Assembly (NCBI GenBank): GCA_012518025.1
Contig: JAAYTP010000022.1
Coordinates: 1-38,080 of the forward strand
DNA length: 38,080 nucleotides
DNA from: Clostridiaceae bacterium
GTDB taxonomy: Bacteria; Bacillota; Clostridia; DSM-8532
Reading direction: 5' to 3'
Numbering within the stretch: position 1 is the stretch's first letter; the number at the start of each line of letters is the position of its first letter. Below, in pieces: positions 1-8,209 of the stretch. The notes under the pieces are model-generated. The model saw nothing but the letters and a program-made list of their open reading frames with translations. It was not told the DNA's origin and did no database searches. The translations under genes and the position numbers were made by a program.

Positions 1-1
1 A

Positions 2-877
2 CTGATCGCTTTGTTGCCAGCTTCCTTGGCAGGAGTGTATTTTTTCGGACTGGATGCGGCTCTGACCATTATAGTTTGTGTTGTCTCTTCAGTAGCATTC
101 GAGTATTTGGCAAGAAGAATCCTTAAGAGAAGCAATACCCTTTCAGACCTAAGCGCTGCAGTAACAGGGCTTCTTCTCGCATTGAATCTTCCGCCGGCTA
201 TTCCCAAATGGATGGCGGTTGTGGGTTCGTTCTTTGCAATTGTGGTCATAAAGCAGCTCTTTGGAGGCATAGGGCAGAACTTCATCAATCCTGCCCTTGG
301 CGCTCGTGTCATCCTTCTTGTAGCCTATGGTACAAAAATGACCCAGTGGACAGCGCCCCGCGGGTCTAGCGGAACTGATGCCATAGCATCCGCAACCCCT
401 TTGGGGGTTCTGAAAGAGGGAGGAGAGCTTCCCGGCTATCTGGACATGTTTTTGGGTAATATAGGGGGTTCCCTGGGTGAAACCTCTGCCCTTGCGCTGA
501 TTATCGGAGGGCTTTATCTTCTGATCCGTAAGGTGATATCCTGGGAGATTCCCGTTATATACATAGGTACTGTGGCACTTCTGTCCTGGATTCTGGGACC
601 GGAGGGCTTCATGACGGGGGATCCCCTGTTCCATATATTGGCGGGAGGACTGATGATAGGTGCCATATTCATGGCCACCGACTATACCACCAGCCCCATG
701 ACAAGAAAAGGATCAGTTATATTTGCTTTTGGATGCGGGCTTTTGACCATTATATTCAGACTCTATACCAATATGCCCGAGGGAGTATCCTATGCTATTC
801 TGCTGATGAACACAGCGGTTCCGCTCATTGACCGATACACGGTTCCGAAACGTTTCGGAGGTGATAAGCATGCTTAA
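2..877 (+). CDS. rnfD: RnfD, membrane subunit of the Rnf complex (5' truncated)
   Basis: Integral membrane subunit of the Rnf complex, which couples electron flow from reduced ferredoxin to NAD+ with ion translocation across the cytoplasmic membrane. The reading frame is open to the left edge; the residues before the track's TTG start (L-I-A-L-L-P-A) fit the RnfD family, so the true start lies upstream and roughly 30 residues are missing. Several hydrophobic helices are visible. The segment DAIASATPLG matches the site where family members carry covalently bound FMN on a threonine. The gene ends overlapping rnfG by 8 bases, and the order D-G-E-A-B is the usual clostridial one, with rnfC expected just upstream. 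Identification is secure; the FMN attachment is inferred from family knowledge. Confidence 0.95.
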   Translation: MIALLPASLAGVYFFGLDAALTIIVCVVSSVAFEYLARRILKRSNTLSDLSAAVTGLLLALNLPPAIPKWMAVVGSFFAIVVIKQLFGGIGQNFINPALGARVILLVAYGTKMTQWTAPRGSSGTDAIASATPLGVLKEGGELPGYLDMFLGNIGGSLGETSALALIIGGLYLLIRKVISWEIPVIYIGTVALLSWILGPEGFMTGDPLFHILAGGLMIGAIFMATDYTTSPMTRKGSVIFAFGCGLLTIIFRLYTNMPEGVSYAILLMNTAVPLIDRYTVPKRFGGDKHA

Positions 878-1463
878 GGAAATCGTAAAACCGGCCATCA
901 CCCTGTTTTTGATATGTGCCATTATCACAGGCGCCCTGGCTGTTGTCAACGGGATTACCAAGCCCATTATTGAGGAAAGCCAGAAAGCAGCACTCCAGGA
1001 GTCTCTTTCAGTTGTTCTGCCCGGCGCCGATGAGTACTCCGAGGCTGTGGATCGTGAGGCGCTGATCAGCCAGGGATACGAGCCCGGGGAGAGGGTGAGG
1101 AATCTCTATACGGCCAGTGTGGGCGGAGACACCTTTGGATATGTTGTGGAAGTCGCTTCAAGAGGGTATGGAGGAAATATAGTCATGTTGGTCGGCATCG
1201 ACAGCAGTCTTTCCATTACCGGTACAGCCATAATGTCACACAACGAAACTCCGGGGCTTGGCTCCAAAGCCGATGATGATGAATATATGAAACAGTATCT
1301 TGGAGAGATTCCTGAAACTTTATACCGCGTTGTTAAGACTGAAAAAAGTCAGGATGGTGACATTGAAGTCTTAAGCGGTGCTACCGTTACCAGCCGTGCC
1401 ATATCAAACGCTATCTCCGAGGCGGCACAATTGGTTCGCAATTTGATGAAGGAGGGGGAGTAA
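870..1463 (+). CDS. rnfG: RnfG, FMN-binding subunit of the Rnf complex
   Basis: Subunit with one N-terminal membrane helix (about residues 8-28) and an extracytoplasmic FMN-binding domain. The motif SGATVTS near the C-terminus is the flavinylation site of the RnfG/NqrC family, where FMN is attached to the last Thr/Ser. I start at the ATG at 870 (MLKEIVKP) rather than the track's 828, because GGAGGTGAT lies directly upstream and the result is a 197-residue protein of normal family size; the longer start would run deep into rnfD. It overlaps rnfD by 8 bases, and rnfE begins at the base after its stop codon, so translation is probably coupled through the operon. Confidence 0.95.
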   Translation: MLKEIVKPAITLFLICAIITGALAVVNGITKPIIEESQKAALQESLSVVLPGADEYSEAVDREALISQGYEPGERVRNLYTASVGGDTFGYVVEVASRGYGGNIVMLVGIDSSLSITGTAIMSHNETPGLGSKADDDEYMKQYLGEIPETLYRVVKTEKSQDGDIEVLSGATVTSRAISNAISEAAQLVRNLMKEGE

Positions 1464-2135
1464 ATGGCAGTTAAGTCAAAGGCATTAACCGTTTTAGCCA
1501 ATGGATTCCTTAAGGAAAATCCAACCCTGAGGCTGCTGCTGGGCATGTGTCCGTCGCTTGCGGTTACAACCCTGGCCAAAAACGGCATCGGGATGGGTAT
1601 TGCTGCTACGGTGGTGCTCATAGGTTCAAATGTGGTTATATCACTTATAAGAAAAATTGTACCCGACAAGGTGCGCATACCTGTTTTTATCACAGTTATT
1701 GCTGGCTTCGTAACCATCGTTAAGATGTTGATGGAGGCATATTTCCCTGATCTGAACAAACAGTTGGGTATCTTTATTCCTCTAATTGTTGTTAACTGTA
1801 TCATCCTTGCCCGGGCAGAGATGTTTGCCAGTAAGAACGGACCGCTTCTGTCTGCCCTGGATGGACTGGGTATGGGTATAGGATTCACCGCTGCCCTGTT
1901 TGTTATCGGCTCGGTTCGTGAAATACTTGGTGCCGGAACCTGGATGGGAATCACACTGACCGCAGATCTCTTTGATCCGGCGACCATTATGATTCTGCCT
2001 CCCGGAGGATTTTTGGTCATGGGCTGCCTTATAGCCCTTGTCAACAAGCTCTCAAGAAGGAAGAAAAAGGCCAGCATCGCAGGAGATCCAGAAAAATGCG
2101 CCATGGGCTGTCCCGGGTGCGAGAAGGCTTCCTGA
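1464..2135 (+). CDS. rnfE: RnfE, membrane subunit of the Rnf complex
   Basis: Highly hydrophobic 223-residue protein of the RnfE/NqrD family, one of two related membrane subunits (with RnfA) that form the ion-translocating core. It opens with a stretch typical of the family (NPTLRLLLGMCPSLAVT) and ends with a cysteine-rich tail, CAMGCPGC, at the cytoplasmic C-terminus. The ATG directly follows the rnfG stop codon, with AAGGAGGGGG as ribosome binding site inside the end of rnfG. The gap of 39 bases to rnfA is short enough for one transcript. Confidence 0.95.
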   Translation: MAVKSKALTVLANGFLKENPTLRLLLGMCPSLAVTTLAKNGIGMGIAATVVLIGSNVVISLIRKIVPDKVRIPVFITVIAGFVTIVKMLMEAYFPDLNKQLGIFIPLIVVNCIILARAEMFASKNGPLLSALDGLGMGIGFTAALFVIGSVREILGAGTWMGITLTADLFDPATIMILPPGGFLVMGCLIALVNKLSRRKKKASIAGDPEKCAMGCPGCEKAS

Positions 2136-2174
2136 TGAGCATTAATCCGGGATATATCGAAAGGAATTGATAAT

Positions 2175-2762
2175 ATGAAAGAACTTTTTGTCATATTAAT
2201 CGGAGCCATGTTCATAGAGAACTTTGTACTGTCAAAGTTTTTGGGGATCTGCCCTTTCCTGGGTGTATCGCAAAAAACCAGTACAGCCCTGGGAATGAGC
2301 GGAGCAGTGGTTTTTGTCATGACACTGTCTTCAGCAGCCACCTACCTGGTTAATGACCTTTTACTGAAGCCAAATGATCTGGAGTACCTGCAGACTATCG
2401 CCTTCATTCTGGTTATCGCTGCATTGGTACAGTTTGTGGAGATTGTTCTGAAGAAGCTTGTTCCGCCGCTCTACAAAGCCCTTGGTATTTATCTGCCGCT
2501 GATCACCACCAACTGTGCAGTACTGGGGTCAGCCCTGATCAATGTGGATCCGGAAAGAAATTATAGTCTTTTGGAAGCCATCTTCTTTGGTTTTTCCGCC
2601 GGACTTGGCTTCACAATAGCTCTGATCCTTTTTTCAGGGATCAGGGAAAGACTGGAAACCAGCGACATTCCGGAATCCTTCAAGGGTATGCCCATAGCAT
2701 TGATCGCCGCATCCCTGGTTTCAGTGGCCTTTGTGGGTTTTGCGGGATTGGTGATTCAGTAG
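2175..2762 (+). CDS. rnfA: RnfA, membrane subunit of the Rnf complex
   Basis: A 195-residue membrane protein of the RnfA/NqrE family, paralogous to RnfE. It carries the family pattern around FVLSKFLGICPFLGV near the N-terminus and TTNCAVLGSALIN in the middle; the conserved cysteines of these half-helices are thought to coordinate an iron-sulfur centre between RnfA and RnfE. AAGGA precedes the start by about nine bases. It is followed after 17 bases by rnfB. Length and hydropathy are normal for the family. Confidence 0.95.
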   Translation: MKELFVILIGAMFIENFVLSKFLGICPFLGVSQKTSTALGMSGAVVFVMTLSSAATYLVNDLLLKPNDLEYLQTIAFILVIAALVQFVEIVLKKLVPPLYKALGIYLPLITTNCAVLGSALINVDPERNYSLLEAIFFGFSAGLGFTIALILFSGIRERLETSDIPESFKGMPIALIAASLVSVAFVGFAGLVIQ

Positions 2763-2779
2763 GAAGGAGGACGTAAATA

Positions 2780-3613
2780 ATGAGTATAATCGTTCCGGTC
2801 GCCGTCATATCAGGCCTTGGTTTGTTTTTTGGCATTGGTCTTGCCTATGCTTCCAAGGTTTTCGAAGTGAAGGCAGACGAAAGAGTAGAGAAGATAAAGG
2901 AACTGCTCCCGGGAGCCAATTGCGGTGCATGCGGATATACAGGCTGCGATGGGTTTGCTGAGGCAATCGTTAATGAGGGTGTTCCTTCCAATAAATGTCC
3001 GGTCAGCAGCAAGGAAATACTGTCAGCCATCTCGGATGTTATGGGTCTTGAGGAGGGGGATGTATCCCAGATGGTTGCCCGGGTCATCTGCCAGGGTACC
3101 TGGACAAATGCCGACATGAAGTATGATTATGACGGTATTCATGACTGTCATGCGGCCAATCAGCTGGCGGGAGGGATGTCCCAGTGCTATTACGGCTGTA
3201 TAGGCCTGGGCTCATGTCAGCATGCATGCCCATTTGGTGCCATAGAAATGGTAAACGGGCTGGCGCATATCATCCCCGAAAAATGCAAGGGCTGTGGTAT
3301 TTGCGTGGCCGAGTGCCCCAAGGGCATCATCAAAATGGTTCCGGTACTTACAGGGTATACCGTCCTGTGTGCCAATCATGAAAAGGGCGGAATTGCCAAG
3401 AAGAACTGTAAGGTCTCCTGCATCGGCTGCATGAAGTGCCAGAAGGTGTGCCCCAACGATGCCATAATGGTTAAGGAATTCCTTGCTGAGATTGACTTTG
3501 AAAAGTGCGTTAACTGCGGTAAGTGTGCAGAGGTTTGTCCTCAGTCCACCATACATGATGCCATGCATGAACGCTTTCCCTATGAACCCCGGCCTAAGGA
3601 GGCTAAAGCTTGA
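2780..3613 (+). CDS. rnfB: RnfB, polyferredoxin subunit of the Rnf complex
   Basis: Electron-entry subunit of the Rnf complex, with one N-terminal membrane helix (about residues 3-24) and a cytoplasmic iron-sulfur domain. After the helix comes the ANCGACGYTGC motif of the conserved 4Fe-4S domain, then ferredoxin-type motifs such as CIGLGSCQHACP, CKGCGICVAECP, CIGCMKCQKVCP and CVNCGKCAEVCP, giving several [4Fe-4S] clusters for transfer from ferredoxin into the membrane. AAGGAGGAC is the ribosome binding site. It is the last gene of the operon; a strong terminator lies about 60 bases downstream. Length (277 aa) is normal for clostridial RnfB. Confidence 0.96.
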   Translation: MSIIVPVAVISGLGLFFGIGLAYASKVFEVKADERVEKIKELLPGANCGACGYTGCDGFAEAIVNEGVPSNKCPVSSKEILSAISDVMGLEEGDVSQMVARVICQGTWTNADMKYDYDGIHDCHAANQLAGGMSQCYYGCIGLGSCQHACPFGAIEMVNGLAHIIPEKCKGCGICVAECPKGIIKMVPVLTGYTVLCANHEKGGIAKKNCKVSCIGCMKCQKVCPNDAIMVKEFLAEIDFEKCVNCGKCAEVCPQSTIHDAMHERFPYEPRPKEAKA

Positions 3614-3675
3614 GGAGTCATATCCACATGGGTTCCAGTCCTCATGCCGTCAGGCGGGGATGATGTTTAAACCGC

Positions 3676-3714
3676 GGGGTCGTCAGCAGAGTGAAATGTT
3701 GACGGCCTCTTTTT
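3676..3714 (+). terminator. Rho-independent terminator of the rnf operon
   Basis: Stem of 10-13 base pairs with G-U pairs (GTCGTCAGCA against TGTTGACGGC, extended by flanking G/C pairs), an eight-base loop and a run of five T. It lies between rnfB and the sigma factor gene. Confidence 0.75.
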
Positions 3715-3830
3715 GGTTTTCATTGACCGTATACCCATGAATCCATTTATCAAGTCTTTCATCATCCGGATTTTGGTATAATAGGAATGACATCAGACAA
3801 TCGTCCCTGACAAACGTATTATTATAGGTT

Positions 3831-4367
3831 ATGGAAAAGGATATGCAGGATTATGAGATAGTCAGGCTCTGTCTTCAGGATAGGACTGAATACTTTGAAA
3901 AATTGGTTGACCGGTATCAAAAGCTTGTTTATTCATTGGCCTGGACTTATTTGAAGGATCCGCAGCTTGCCGAGGATGCTTCTCAGGAAGCCTTTGTAAA
4001 AGCCTATAAGCATCTGGCTTCCTATAATCCGGAATACAAGTTTTCAACCTGGATTGCCCGCATAACAACCAATACCTGCACCGATCTTTTAAGAAAAAGA
4101 AAGGATCTATGTCCCATAGACGATGCCTTTGAAGTGATAGATCCTGAGGATACTCCCGAACAGCAGGTGATAGGCAGGGAAACAAAAAGCAGGCTGGAGG
4201 CTCTCATAAACGGCCTTGATCCCAAGTATAAACAACCCTTGATGCTCTACCATCTATCAGGAATGAAATATGATGAGATTGCCGAATATTTGGATGTTCC
4301 CATGAGCATAGTAAAAAACCGGATATACAGGGCGAGAAAGATGCTGAGGCAGGCGATGGAGGATTGA
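3831..4367 (+). CDS. ECF-type RNA polymerase sigma factor (RpoE/SigW-like)
   Basis: A 178-residue sigma-70 family protein of group 4 (ECF) size. Region 2 spans about residues 20-90 and contains DASQEAFVKAYKHL and FSTWIARITTN, the core-binding and -10 recognition segments. Region 4, about residues 115-170, contains MKYDEIAEYLDVPMSIVKNRIYRARKML in shorter pieces, the helix-turn-helix that reads the -35 element. The gene overlaps or abuts a zinc-finger anti-sigma gene, so the pair should form a classical regulated unit. The track start has only a weak ribosome binding site; an ATG four codons later is possible. TATAAT at 3777-3782 upstream lacks a convincing -35 partner. The stimulus cannot be read from the sequence. 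Confidence 0.88.
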   Translation: MEKDMQDYEIVRLCLQDRTEYFEKLVDRYQKLVYSLAWTYLKDPQLAEDASQEAFVKAYKHLASYNPEYKFSTWIARITTNTCTDLLRKRKDLCPIDDAFEVIDPEDTPEQQVIGRETKSRLEALINGLDPKYKQPLMLYHLSGMKYDEIAEYLDVPMSIVKNRIYRARKMLRQAMED

Positions 4368-4372
4368 CGGAA

Positions 4373-4918
4373 ATGAAGAGATGTATAACCTCTAAAGATT
4401 TTAACAGGTTTCTGGAGGACTCGCTGGATCCAGGCTCCCTTGCAAGGCTTCAAGCCCATTGCAGGGAGTGCCGAACATGCGCCGGGAAGCTGGAATCATG
4501 GAGAAAGCTGAAAGAGAAGCTAAGTACTGCGACCAGCATAGCCATACCTGATGGGTTTAAGGAAAAAGTCATGTACCGTATCACCAATGAGAGGATTCTT
4601 CCTGTCCGATCGGTGGAAGTAAAACAGGGACTGGCGGTTGCCATTATCCTTACGGCAATCCTCTACGGTATTTTCCGTCCTTTTTTGGGGCCTGTGCTGT
4701 CAGGGATGGCATCAAACCTTTTGAAATCATTGTCTGTTGTGCTATATAACTTTTTAAGTGCGATCGGCATTGACCCTAGTGTATTGATCAGGCTCTTTGG
4801 AAATATCATGGCCAATTTTCAGAAGCTATTGCCTTTATTCATGGTAACTACGGCATTGATGGTTATAGCTTTCATTCTTTTGATAGTAAAAGGAAGAACG
4901 GTGCGCCAATCAGGCTGA
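4373..4918 (+). CDS. Membrane anti-sigma factor with zinc-finger domain
   Basis: Likely partner of the preceding sigma factor. The N-terminus holds an anti-sigma zinc-finger pattern Hx3CxxC (His29, Cys33, Cys36 in AHCRECRTC), which in this family binds the sigma factor. Two or three hydrophobic stretches follow (about residues 82-112 and 150-175), so the protein is anchored in the membrane with little extracytoplasmic sensing domain. I start at ATG 4373 because GGAGG lies nine bases upstream; the track's TTG at 4364 would abut that site. The sigma stop codon is only five bases before this start, so the two are co-translated. Membrane anchoring suggests release by proteolysis or conformational change, which is inference. 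Confidence 0.82.
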   Translation: MKRCITSKDFNRFLEDSLDPGSLARLQAHCRECRTCAGKLESWRKLKEKLSTATSIAIPDGFKEKVMYRITNERILPVRSVEVKQGLAVAIILTAILYGIFRPFLGPVLSGMASNLLKSLSVVLYNFLSAIGIDPSVLIRLFGNIMANFQKLLPLFMVTTALMVIAFILLIVKGRTVRQSG

Positions 4919-5007
4919 AGCCTGTATATGGACTTTTATTTTTTGTTGTCCTATTATATAATAAGTAGTGCAGTTTACTTGGGAACAGGCGGGAGGAAGT
5001 TTTAATT

Positions 5008-5271
5008 ATGGTATCAAGAGAAGTCACAATATCAAGCAAAACTGGTCTGGAGTCCAAGATGGCGGCCAAGCTGATCCAAAAAGCTTCAGAATATGAGTCC
5101 AATATATGGATTCAGAAGGAAGAACGAAAGGCCAACGCCAAAAGCCTGCTGGGGCTTCTTTCCCTGGGAATCAGTCCCGGAGACAGAATAACCATCATAA
5201 CCGATGGCCGGGACGAAGAGACAGCTCTAAATGAGCTGGAGGCATTTGCAGAAAAAGGAATGACAGATTAG
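5008..5271 (+). CDS. Crh-like HPr-family protein without the active-site histidine
   Basis: An 87-residue protein aligning end to end with HPr, the phosphocarrier of the sugar phosphotransferase system, and even better with Bacillus Crh. The phosphorylatable His15 of HPr (GLHARPA) is replaced by Glu15 here (GLESKMA), and the following Arg and Pro are also changed. The regulatory serine is kept exactly at position 46 in NAKSLLG. Such a protein should not carry phosphate from EI to EIIs but could be phosphorylated by HPr kinase and act as a co-repressor with CcpA, as Crh does. GGGAGGAAG precedes the ATG. A terminator follows, so it is a one-gene unit upstream of uvrC. No hprK gene is in the window. 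Family assignment is strong; the regulatory role is inference. Confidence 0.85.
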   Translation: MVSREVTISSKTGLESKMAAKLIQKASEYESNIWIQKEERKANAKSLLGLLSLGISPGDRITIITDGRDEETALNELEAFAEKGMTD

Positions 5272-5282
5272 ATAAGAATAGA

Positions 5283-5308
5283 ACCGTCGGCTTAGGCCGG
5301 CGGTTTTA
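5283..5308 (+). terminator. Rho-independent terminator after the Crh-like gene
   Basis: Nine-base-pair GC-rich stem (ACCGTCGGC against GCCGGCGGT, one G-U pair), TTAG loop and a TTTTATT tail, located between the Crh-like gene and uvrC. Confidence 0.85.
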
Positions 5309-5342
5309 TTAAACCTGCATAAAATAAGGATTTGAGAAAGCG

Positions 5343-7175
5343 ATGAAAGCAACCATTAAAGAAACACTGAAAAACCTTCCCGATTCACCGGGAGTCTATA
5401 TCATGCGGGATCAAGACGATAAGGTCATCTACGTAGGAAAGGCCAAGGTTCTAAAGAACAGGGTAAGGTCGTATTTCCGAAAAATGAAGGACAGGGATGT
5501 GAAAACTGCCACATTGGTGTCCAATGTACAATCCCTGGAGTATATTGTCACCCATACCGAGGAAGAAGCCTTAATTCTTGAGAACACTCTGATCAAGAGA
5601 TACAGGCCTAAATACAATATACTGCTGAAGGATGACAAGACTTATCCCCATATCCGCATCAGTATCCAGGAGGATTATCCCCGTATAGAGATCGTCCGGA
5701 AGATACAAAAGGATGGAGCCAGGTACTTTGGAACCTATGTTAATGTGGGCGCTGTCAGGGAGAGTATGGAGCTTATAAGGAGACTCTTCCCCATCAGAAC
5801 CTGCAAGAGGAGTATATCCCCTGATAAGAAACAAAGACCCTGCCTCTACTACCATATCGGATTATGCTCTGCACCTTGTAGCGGGAATATCTCAAAGCAG
5901 GATTATAATCGGATGGTACAAAACGCCTGCGCTTTTCTTGATGGCAGGCAGGATGAAGTAATCAAAAAGCTTGAAGACGAGATGAAGGGCTATGCCGAGG
6001 AACTGAAGTTTGAGAAGGCTGCAGCCATACGGGATCGCCTCAAAAGTGTATCGGAACTGATGAAAAAACAGGTGGTCTATTCCACTAAGGCCGAAGAGAG
6101 GGATGTTATCGGACTGTACTTTGACGACTGGAACTGTGCAGCCAGTGTTCTGTCCATCCGGTCAGGCCGGCTTGTGGGCAAGCGTTCTTTTGTATTGGAA
6201 GGGATGGGGGCATCAACAATGGGAGCGGTTATGGATTCATTCGTCCTCCAGTACTATGATGCAAACCCGGAGATACCCAGAGAGATTGCACTGCAGTATG
6301 AACCTGAATCCACCGAGGTTCTGGCAGAAATCCTGTCCAAAAAGCGCGGCGGGAAAGTATCCATACTGGTTCCTCAAAGGGGTGTGAAGGCAGAGCTAGT
6401 GGATATGGCTGAGCAAAATGCCAGAGAAGAGCTGGAATTATTCAGAAATGCAGTTCTGGCCAGGAATGCCCAGTCACAGGAGGTTCTGAAGAAGCTCAAA
6501 TCGGTGCTCAAGCTTGATAAAATCCCTGGAGTGATTGAGGCCTATGATATCTCCAATACAGGGGACACCGAGATCGTGGCCTCAATGGTGGTGTTTAGAG
6601 ATGCCCGGGCTGAGCGCCGCCTTTACAGGCGTTTCAAGATGAAGGCTATCACCGGGCAGAATGATTATGGGAGCATGCAGGAAACTCTGCTAAGAAGGTT
6701 CATGCGGTATCTGGACGGCTCCGAAGATGATTCTTTCGGGACGCTTCCGGACTTGCTGCTGGTGGACGGGGGTGCAGCCCATGTGAGTGCTGCCAGAGAG
6801 GTGTTGGCTGATTTGGGAATCGAGGTTCCTGTGTGGGGTATGGCCAAGGACGACAGGCATAGATCCCACCGGCTGGTGAATGGACAGATGGGCATAGATC
6901 TTGGGAATGACCACGAGATACTTAGGTTCATAGCATCAGTACAAAATGAAGCCCACAGGTACGCACTTGAGTATAACAGGAATCTTAGAAGAAAGCGGCA
7001 TCGGCAATCCGTACTGGATCAAATTCCGGGGATCGGAGAAGCCAGAAAGAAAGCTCTTTTGAGGGATTTTGGCTCGGTGAAGAAAATTCGGGAAGCAAGC
7101 ATTGAGGAAATAAGCGCGGTTAAGGGAATCGGTCCGGGACTTGCGGCCATTATTAAGGAAAGACTCCAAAAATAA
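5343..7175 (+). CDS. uvrC: UvrC, excinuclease ABC subunit C
   Basis: Nuclease subunit of UvrABC nucleotide excision repair, making both incisions around a DNA lesion. Domains in order: GIY-YIG nuclease (SPGVYIMRD near residue 15 and VIYVGKAK), a cysteine cluster (CKRSISP...CLYYHIGLCSAPC) that binds an iron-sulfur cluster in the family, a UVR domain near residue 205 for UvrB contact, the RNase H-like endonuclease half (ISNTGDTEIVASMVVF and LLLVDGG), and C-terminal helix-hairpin-helix motifs (IPGIGEARKKALL, VKGIGPGLA). The 610-residue length is normal. The start ATG follows AAGGATTTGAGAAAGCG. Downstream comes an unrecognised gene after 68 bases. Confidence 0.97.
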   Translation: MKATIKETLKNLPDSPGVYIMRDQDDKVIYVGKAKVLKNRVRSYFRKMKDRDVKTATLVSNVQSLEYIVTHTEEEALILENTLIKRYRPKYNILLKDDKTYPHIRISIQEDYPRIEIVRKIQKDGARYFGTYVNVGAVRESMELIRRLFPIRTCKRSISPDKKQRPCLYYHIGLCSAPCSGNISKQDYNRMVQNACAFLDGRQDEVIKKLEDEMKGYAEELKFEKAAAIRDRLKSVSELMKKQVVYSTKAEERDVIGLYFDDWNCAASVLSIRSGRLVGKRSFVLEGMGASTMGAVMDSFVLQYYDANPEIPREIALQYEPESTEVLAEILSKKRGGKVSILVPQRGVKAELVDMAEQNAREELELFRNAVLARNAQSQEVLKKLKSVLKLDKIPGVIEAYDISNTGDTEIVASMVVFRDARAERRLYRRFKMKAITGQNDYGSMQETLLRRFMRYLDGSEDDSFGTLPDLLLVDGGAAHVSAAREVLADLGIEVPVWGMAKDDRHRSHRLVNGQMGIDLGNDHEILRFIASVQNEAHRYALEYNRNLRRKRHRQSVLDQIPGIGEARKKALLRDFGSVKKIREASIEEISAVKGIGPGLAAIIKERLQK

Positions 7176-7243
7176 GGAATGGGTCATTATTTGGAACACG
7201 TCGCAGTATGATAGGGTAGAATCTTTTCCTGCGAGCCGGACAA

Positions 7244-8119
7244 ATGAATTTAGGCATGATCCTGCCCCGGAAAACAAGCCATGGAAAAGAAACTGAAAAT
7301 GTGCTGTTCCGCATTCTGTCAGTCCTTTCAATAGCCCCCCTGGGCATTGATGTCAGAAGGATTCAGCTGTACCCAAATATAGGACTGATTATCTGTAATA
7401 TTCCTATTGTCTGTGGTAATGCTATGCATCATAACGGTCTTAAGAGGCGGCTGAAGCGAAAGCTGGACAGAATATTCGCTCAGGAGGGGGTTCTTTCTGT
7501 TATAGAGCATCCTATCATCAAAGACCTGTACGGTTCCCATAAAACCAGATACGAATCATATCTGGCCGATATTGCTGTGTCACGTTTTACAGAAATTATG
7601 AGTATGGTGTACAGGGGGATGAACCTAAACCGTGTTGAAATAACCATCACCGGAAACCAGCGTCATCTGGAATATGCCATCACAAGGTTGATTTCTTTGG
7701 TTAAGACCATCAATGTGCTTATTCCTGATGGATTCCCGGAACCCGGGAAGGCTGAAGAAGCATTTGAAGAAACCGGGATTCCTGTTCATATTACCACCGA
7801 TCCTGATGTTCTTAACCGAACCCCATTATGGATACGGTTTCCCAACGACCATGAGAACTTTGACAGCCTGCCCGCTGTGTATCTGGGCAGAATTATCGAT
7901 TTGGGGGCGCTCAAAATTATTGACACAAGGGCTAAAAGGATTTACGATATATGCTTGGAGTTGCCGGAATCCTTCCTGGATAAAATGGGATCATTGCCTG
8001 ACCAAATGAGATATCACAGGCTTCCGGGTTTTCTTGCTGCAAACTGTGCGAATGCCTGGGGTGAAAGCGCAGCAGAGGCCTCAATTCGGCTGAATATGCG
8101 GCTTTCCGTTAAACCTTGA
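7244..8119 (+). CDS. Conserved-looking hypothetical protein, function unknown
   Basis: I do not recognise this 291-residue protein. It has no clear signal peptide and no run long enough for a confident membrane helix; the middle is mixed alpha/beta with short hydrophobic strands (RVEITITG, INVLIPDGF, IPVHITTD), which suggests a soluble nucleotide- or ligand-binding fold, but no catalytic motif stands out. A basic patch (GLKRRLKRKLDR) lies near residue 67. Codon use resembles the neighbours. No good ribosome binding site precedes the track start; ATG at 7256 is an alternative. It follows uvrC in the same direction, and the greA promoter overlaps its stop codon, so it probably ends the uvrC transcript. 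Confidence 0.7.
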   Translation: MNLGMILPRKTSHGKETENVLFRILSVLSIAPLGIDVRRIQLYPNIGLIICNIPIVCGNAMHHNGLKRRLKRKLDRIFAQEGVLSVIEHPIIKDLYGSHKTRYESYLADIAVSRFTEIMSMVYRGMNLNRVEITITGNQRHLEYAITRLISLVKTINVLIPDGFPEPGKAEEAFEETGIPVHITTDPDVLNRTPLWIRFPNDHENFDSLPAVYLGRIIDLGALKIIDTRAKRIYDICLELPESFLDKMGSLPDQMRYHRLPGFLAANCANAWGESAAEASIRLNMRLSVKP

Positions 8120-8144
8120 CACGGGTTGTGGCGTAATCTATAAT
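8116..8144 (+). promoter_or_regulatory. Consensus SigA promoter for greA
   Basis: Perfect TTGACA (8116-8121), 17-base spacer and perfect TATAAT (8139-8144). The -35 box overlaps the stop codon of the preceding gene. Transcription should start near 8151 and lead into greA. Confidence 0.88.
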
Positions 8145-8209
8145 GGAACGTAATGCAAAAAAGGATATGTATTTCTGGGGGCACGAAATACTATAAAGGG
8201 GAGAAAAAA

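Noticed and set aside
1349-2341. 330-residue minus-strand ORF opposite rnfE/rnfA
   Set aside because: It lies antisense to well-identified rnf genes, has shadow-like composition (Ile/Ser/Thr/Pro rich) and no ribosome binding site context.
3777-3782. TATAAT before the ECF sigma gene as a promoter
   Set aside because: No -35 box at 16-18 bases and no ECF-type autoregulatory element; only the -10 match is present.
4911-4924. CAGGCTGAAGCCTG hairpin at the end of the anti-sigma gene as terminator
   Set aside because: The T-rich stretch begins about ten bases after the stem, too far for a standard terminator.
4957-4962. TATAAT before the Crh-like gene as a SigA promoter
   Set aside because: The matching -35 position reads TTTTAT; too weak to list as a feature, although the gene needs a promoter in this area.
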